From: Channa striata
Lineage: Eukaryota; Chordata; Actinopteri; Anabantiformes; Channidae
Length of the DNA stretch: 64,000 nt
NCBI GenBank assembly: GCA_033026295.1
Contig: CM065173.1
Span: 16,926,517 to 16,990,516, forward strand
Direction of reading: 5' to 3'
Shown piece after piece: positions 59,266 through 64,000 of this stretch (its first letter is position 1; every line of letters starts with the position of its first letter). A program made the position numbers and the translations under genes. The notes beneath the pieces were generated by a model, which did not search any database, was not told the DNA's origin, and saw only the letters and a program-made list of their open reading frames with translations.

Positions 59266-61660
59266 CTCCAATGAATCCTGCGATGCCTCAAAACTATCAG
59301 CAAAGTCTGATGGACTTTTCCTCAGAGTCTGGTCAGCAGGCAGTGTGTTGTCATTATAAGATGATACGAACTTAAAGTCACTGGTTCTAGAACCTGTCGT
59401 CAGATACGCGTCGTAATTGTAAGTGCTGCGTAAAGTTCCTGTGCCGTCAACATCTGCGTAATTAGGAGGCAGATAAGCGCTGGGGATGGCGACTGCTCCG
59501 TCAAACAACAGTCTGGGCTTTCTCCTGCGACAGAACCTCACACCCAGGATGATGATGATGAAGGTCAGAAAGAAGGTGGACACAGACACCAGAGCGATGA
59601 TCAGGTAAGAGGTCAGTTTGGAATTCTTCTCATCATAAGAAATATCCTTCAGTTCCGGCACCTCAGCCAAGTTATCAGAAATAAGTAACAACATGGAGCA
59701 GGTGGCAGAGAGAGAGGGCTGTCCGTTATCTTTCACTGCCACAATAAGGTTCTGTTTCATGCTGTCAGACTCGGAAATGTCCCGCTGTGTCCTGATCTCT
59801 CCGCTGTGGACACCGATACTGAAAAGTCCCGTGTCCGTGGATTTCACTATATGATAGGACAGCCAGGCGTTCTGTCCGGAGTCCGCGTCCACCGCTATCA
59901 CTTTGGACACCAGAGAGCCTCCGTGCGCAGCTTTGGGGACCAGCTCGGTCATGAAGGAGTTGCCCTCCGGGGCGGGGTACAGGATCTGAGGACAGTTGTC
60001 GTTCACATCCGATATGAAGACACTGACGGTGACGTTGCTGCTGAGCGGAGGAGAACCGTTGTCTCTGGCCATCACGTGGACTTTGAAACTCCTGAACTGT
60101 TCATAATCAAACGACCTCACAGCGTGGATCACCCCCGTCTCCGTTCACTGATAGATAGGAGGACACCGGGGCACCGTTCACCTCACCAGGTAACAGAGAA
60201 TAAATCACTGTACCGTTCTGTCTCCAGTCGGGGTCTCGAGCAGTGACGGAACATAAAGTGGAGCCAGCTTTGTTATTTTCAGTCACATATGCGCTGTACG
60301 ACTGTTCCTCAAACACAGGTGGGTTGTCGTTGATGTCTGCTACAGACAACTGAACAGTTTTAGAGGAGGACAGAGGTGGAGAGCCCTCGTCAGTGGCAGT
60401 GATTGTAATGTTGTAATCAGACACTAGTTCACGGTCCAGTTGTCCTGTGGTCACCAGAGAATAATAGTTTTTGATGGAAGGAACCAACTTAAAAGGGACA
60501 TTTTGCTGAATGGAGCAGTGGACCTGTTTGTTGGTACCTGAGTCTGCATCCTGCACATGAATAATTCCCACCTCTGCGCCAGGTGACACGTTTTCGGGTA
60601 TAGACTTTGCTAATGAACTAATATGTATCACTGGGGTATTGTCATTCACGTCAGTTATATCTATCACTACTTTTGCTTCTGAGGAAAGGCCATAGCCGTC
60701 TTTTCCCTCAATTAACATTTCAAATTTTGATTCTTCTTCGTAGTCGATATGTTTTACTAGTGTAATCTCTCCTGTCTGTTCGTCTAATGAAAATATTTGT
60801 TTTGCGATGTCACTTATTCCACTGAATTCATATGTTACTTTACCATTCACACCTTCGTCTGCATCGACAGCACTAACTGTGACTACGACGGTCGTAACAG
60901 GAGAGTTTTCAGGTAGAGTAGCCTCATAGATGGTCTGGCTAAACACTGGAGCATTGTCATTAGCATCCAATACAGTGACCTGTATAGATGCAGTGCCTGA
61001 TTTCTGAGGAGAGCCCCCATCGACGGCTGTCAACAATAATATCAGCTCCTGCTCTTTTTCACGATCTAATTCTCTATCCAAAATCATCTCACTATATTTT
61101 GTGCCAACAGAATTGGTGAGTACATTTAGAGAAAAATGGTTGTTTTTATGTAAAATATAGTTTTGCACAGCGTTTTGTCCAATGTCTGCATCGCGAGCTG
61201 CATTTATTCTGTACCGAGAGCCTTTTGGAGTTGATTCCGTTATTTCTAATTTAATAACATCCTTAACAAAAACTGGTGGATTGTCATTTACATCCTGAAT
61301 TTGCAAAGATATCCGGTGAGATTCAAGTGGATACTCTAGAATCAATTCACATTTTAAAATACATGTAATCTTCGTTCCACACAGCTCTTCCCGGTCAATC
61401 CGCTCTGCAACGCGCAGTTCTCCGCTATCAAGGTTAATCTCACAATAACGTTTACGGTTTCCTTCTAAAACAATACGAGCCTTCCGGTGGGGGAGTGTGT
61501 CCACTTGAAGCCCAAGATCCTTCGCTACATTTCCAATCACTGATCCCCGTTTCAGTTCCTCCGGGAAAGAATAGCTCACATCGCCATAACACAGATGTAG
61601 CCCTTGTAGCAAAAACAGCGAGACATAGACACGGGCCAGAGAGAGTCCGATAAATGGCAT
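59266..61660 (-). CDS. Protocadherin variable exon 16 (one 2-base deletion)
   Basis: The ATG at 61660 (MPFIGLSLARVYVSLFLLQG) gives a signal peptide ending HLCYG and then DVSYSFPEELKRG. EC1-EC3 are unique, with linkers QDVNDNPPVF, LDANDNAPVF and TDVNDNTPVI. The only lesion is CACCCCCGTCTCC near 60135-60139, which lacks GT compared with CACCCCCGTGTCTCC at the EC5/EC6 boundary. That is the same spot as the C-run lesions of exons 2-6 but a different change. The rest is open to the tail ADSFEASQDSLE, a class shared only with exon 17, and a GTACGC donor that departs from the usual GTAGG. Confidence 0.88.
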
Positions 61661-61831
61661 CCTTACAACAAAACTAATGCAGCTTTACTAAGGGTGTAAT
61701 CAGAAAAGCTCACAAACACTCAATGACCAAATACAAAATGACTAAATACACTGCGATGGCAAACAATGAGCTGTGAACGTGTGGGTGGAGACGCTTGACG
61801 ATGTAATACTGCCCATTTTCCCTTTCCCTTG

Positions 61832-61852
61832 GTAGACAGCGACACTAGCAGT
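61832..61852 (-). promoter_or_regulatory. CSE of exon 16 (CGCT class)
   Basis: Minus-strand CTGCTAGTGTCGCTGTCTACC, about 170 bp upstream of the ATG; CTCCACCCACAC lies between it and the gene. Confidence 0.68.
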
Positions 61853-61931
61853 ATGTCTTAAAGATTACACAAAACAGCTTCCCTGCTTGTAAAGTTCCAT
61901 CAACTCAATTAATCGGATGGATTTTCGCCAC

Positions 61932-61962
61932 AGACAGACAGATAGACAGATAGAGAAAGATA
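61932..61962. repeat. GACA/GATA simple repeat
   Basis: CAGACAGACAGATAGACAG followed by ATAGAGAAAGATAG, a short simple-sequence tract. Confidence 0.7.
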
Positions 61963-62159
61963 GGCACATAACCAGCAGTTTGTCGTGTACATTTTGGACA
62001 AGGGAAGAAATACCGTACAATAACAAAACGAGATTCCTAAATAACTTATGAACCTTTCAGGAAAACCTGGAAAAGCTTTACACTTTGAAAAAAAGACTAT
62101 TAAAAGAGCAGCGAAATAAAACACATGCAATGTGAATTAACAATTGTCTGCCCGGGTGA

Positions 62160-62420
62160 CCCCAAACACACAAACACACACACGTTTGTACCTCTATCCT
62201 TGTGAGGACACACACTGACGTAATACAATCCCTTGCCCCTTACCCTAACCCCAACCAAAACCTAATTCTAACCCTGACTCTAAAACCCAGTCTTGACGCT
62301 CAAAAATGCCTTTTATAGGGTCAAAAATATTGAGGACCAGCCAAAATGTCCTCACTTCACAAAATTTTCCTAACTCTGTTGTTAACAAAATTTGGAACTC
62401 ACTAAGTAAGAAACACACAC
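62160..62420. repeat. Dispersed fish repeat with TACCCTAACCC-like core
   Basis: The pattern CCTTGTGAGGACACACACTG, then CCCTTGCCCCTTACCCTAACC, then AATTCTAACCCTGACTC and AAATGTCCTCAC is typical of a common fish dispersed repeat whose ends both carry GTCCTCAC/GTGAGGAC. The ends here form an inverted GTGAGGACA/TGTCCTCAC pair (62201 and 62347). The family name is not certain. Confidence 0.5.
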
Positions 62421-62427
62421 ACACACA
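62411..62427. repeat. (CA)n microsatellite
   Basis: A short run of AAACACACACACACACA, at the edge of the dispersed repeat. Confidence 0.7.
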
Positions 62428-63446
62428 AGAAAAACAGGTCAAAAGCTACAAGTTAAAATTATTTGATCTAAATGCAGTTCAAGTCTGTTTTTATAGATAT
62501 TATATACTCAACGACATCCAAAAGCATAAAACCACTTCTCAATACCTGACAGTGATTAAGTGCTTACTTATAGATACTATAGCAATAAAAAAACAATAAA
62601 AAACAAAGCCCCCAACATGACATGGAAAACGTATAATTACTTTGCAGATAAAGAGATATGTCAATTATCAGAGTTTTTTTCAAACTAGAATAGCTGACAG
62701 TGAATGTCTGAGGGCAAATGATAGCGGCAGGTGATAAGAAATCCTGAAGGCGCGAATTTGCAGAAACGTGAGTAGAATACAAACACGTTTTGGACTCTAC
62801 TGGGACATTTTATACTCTATATTCAGACTTAGCAATGCTACAAAAAGGGATAAGACGCTACTTCACGCTGCAGTAGATAATGACCAAACACATATAGCAG
62901 TAGTTACTTTATACCAAGAGATTCACAGGCAAGCAAATTTAATATTCTTCACTGACCAAGTCAGTCACCTGATCTCAATCTAATGGAGATGCGATTCACT
63001 TATTGAAGACTCAAAGTACGAAAACTCACCATCTACCAGTAGCTGAAGGCAGCTGCACTAAATGCATGGCACAGAATCTCGAGTGAAGAAAAAAAACATT
63101 TGTACATTGGCATTATCCATGGGCTCCTCATTTCAGACAGTCACTGACAGCAATTGATGTTTATTCAAGCATAAAAGGTAATCAATCCTATTTGGTTTAT
63201 TGAACAGTTTATGGGCCATCAGAAAAGATGTTATTTCTATTTTTACTGGCACGCTTTTGCCGATCCCATTGAATAAAATCTGTAACTCTTGACTTTAAAT
63301 ACATCTTGAATATTTCACTTCAAATTCAGCATGGTGATACATAAACGTTAAATCCAAAAACATTATTATTGTTTCAAAATACACAAAACTTAGTGTTTAC
63401 ACATCACACACACACAGAGACGTATTGTATCATTTGAGAAGCCTAC

Positions 63447-64000
63447 CTCCAATGAATTCTGCGATGCCCCATAACTGTCACAAAAGTCTGATGGACTTTT
63501 CCTCAGGGTCTGGTCAGCAGGCAGTGTGTTGTCATTATAAGATGATACGAACTTAAAGTCACTGGTTCTAGAACCTGTCGTCAGATACGCGTCATAATTG
63601 TAAGTGCTGCGTAAAGTTCCTGTGCCGTCAACATCTGCGTAATTAGGAGGCAGATAAGCGCTGGGGATGGCGACTGCTCCGTCAAACAACAGTCTGGGCT
63701 TTCTCCTGCGACAAAACCTCACACCCAGGATGATGATGATGAAGGTCAGAAAGAAGGTGGACACAGACACCAGAGCGATGATCAGGTAAGAGGTCAGTTT
63801 GGAATTCTTCTCATCATAAGAAATATCCTTCAGTTCCGGAACCTCAGCCAAGTTATCAGAAATAAGTAACAACATGGAGCAGGTGGCAGAGAGAGAGGGC
63901 TGTCCGTTATCTTTCACTGCCACAATAAGGTTCTGTTTCATGCTGTCAGACTCGGAAATGTCCCGCTGTGTCCTGATCTCTCCGCTGTGGACACCGATAG
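63447..64000 (-). CDS. Protocadherin variable exon 17 (3' end, cut by window end)
   Basis: The last 184 or so codons of a variable exon: late EC6 from IGVHSGEIRTQRD, the membrane helix, RFCRRRKPR and the tail CDSYGASQNSLE at a GTAGGC donor. The frame is open to the window edge. The tail replaces the usual FAD with FCD and otherwise matches the exon 16 class, as does the CA-rich sequence just beyond the donor. The start and EC1-EC5 lie to the right of the window. Confidence 0.9.

Larger units (their letters stand above)
61661..63446. other. Spacer between exon 17 donor and exon 16
   Basis: Contains the exon 16 promoter, a GACA/GATA tract (61932-61962), a dispersed fish repeat (62160-62420) and short CA tracts. 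No gene was found. Confidence 0.65.

Noticed and set aside
3508..64000. Regularly spaced near-identical units considered as a satellite or CRISPR-like array
   Set aside because: Units are about 2.4 kb protein-coding exons with different 5' halves and spacers; there are no short direct repeats with spacers.
1..64000. Search for the shared constant exons and for tRNA or rRNA genes
   Set aside because: No sequence resembling the constant cytoplasmic exons and no RNA gene was recognised on either strand; constant exons are expected beyond the left edge.

Overview
The window is part of a clustered-protocadherin locus from a bony fish, almost certainly a teleost. I infer this from tandem large single-exon cadherin genes, AT-rich spacers, a fish-type Tc1 transposon remnant and a fish dispersed repeat. 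All recognisable coding sequence is on the minus strand. It consists of 17 'variable' exons of about 2.4 kb, numbered here 1 to 17 from left to right. The leftmost and rightmost are cut by the window ends. Each variable exon encodes a signal peptide, six cadherin (EC) repeats, one transmembrane segment and a short variable cytoplasmic tail that ends at a GT splice donor. In this gene family each variable exon has its own promoter and is spliced to shared constant exons. Given the orientation, those constant exons should lie to the left of position 1; none is visible here. The sequence is closest to the gamma-A/beta-like or teleost Pcdh2 type, but I cannot assign individual member names.

Layout. 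Exon 1 (1-1293) is the 5' half of a variable exon. Exons 2-8 (3508-29000) are one recently expanded subfamily with nearly the same EC2-EC3 sequence. All have disrupted frames; exon 6 has lost its start and exon 8 runs into a 100-base N gap (29001-29100). Exons 9-12 (29101-43887) form a tandem duplication of about 9.07 kb: pair 9+10 copied as pair 11+12, including a degenerate Tc1 element in each copy. Exons 13-16 (47218-61660) are more divergent single genes, and exon 17 (63447-64000) is the 3' end of another. Only exons 11 and 14 are complete and uninterrupted. The visible parts of 1 and 17 are also open.

How it works. A promoter element with a conserved CGCT-type core (the CSE of protocadherin promoters) lies about 150-220 bp upstream of the start codon wherever the region is present. 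It comes in a CGCT class and a CACT/CAGT class. From mid EC4 to about 12 codons before the splice donor, all exons are nearly identical in DNA, the pattern expected from gene conversion. The recognition half (EC1-EC3) and the last dozen codons stay distinct. The encoded proteins would be neuronal homophilic adhesion/recognition receptors.

Caution. Many frame breaks are one-base changes in homopolymers and are densest from about 19.8 to 31 kb around the gap. Assembly error is a serious alternative to true pseudogenisation. I see no sign of an unknown biological system. The most interesting signals are the gene-conversion boundaries, the recurrent shared frameshift alleles, promoter-core variants, orphan promoter-like motifs, and hairpins beside splice donors.
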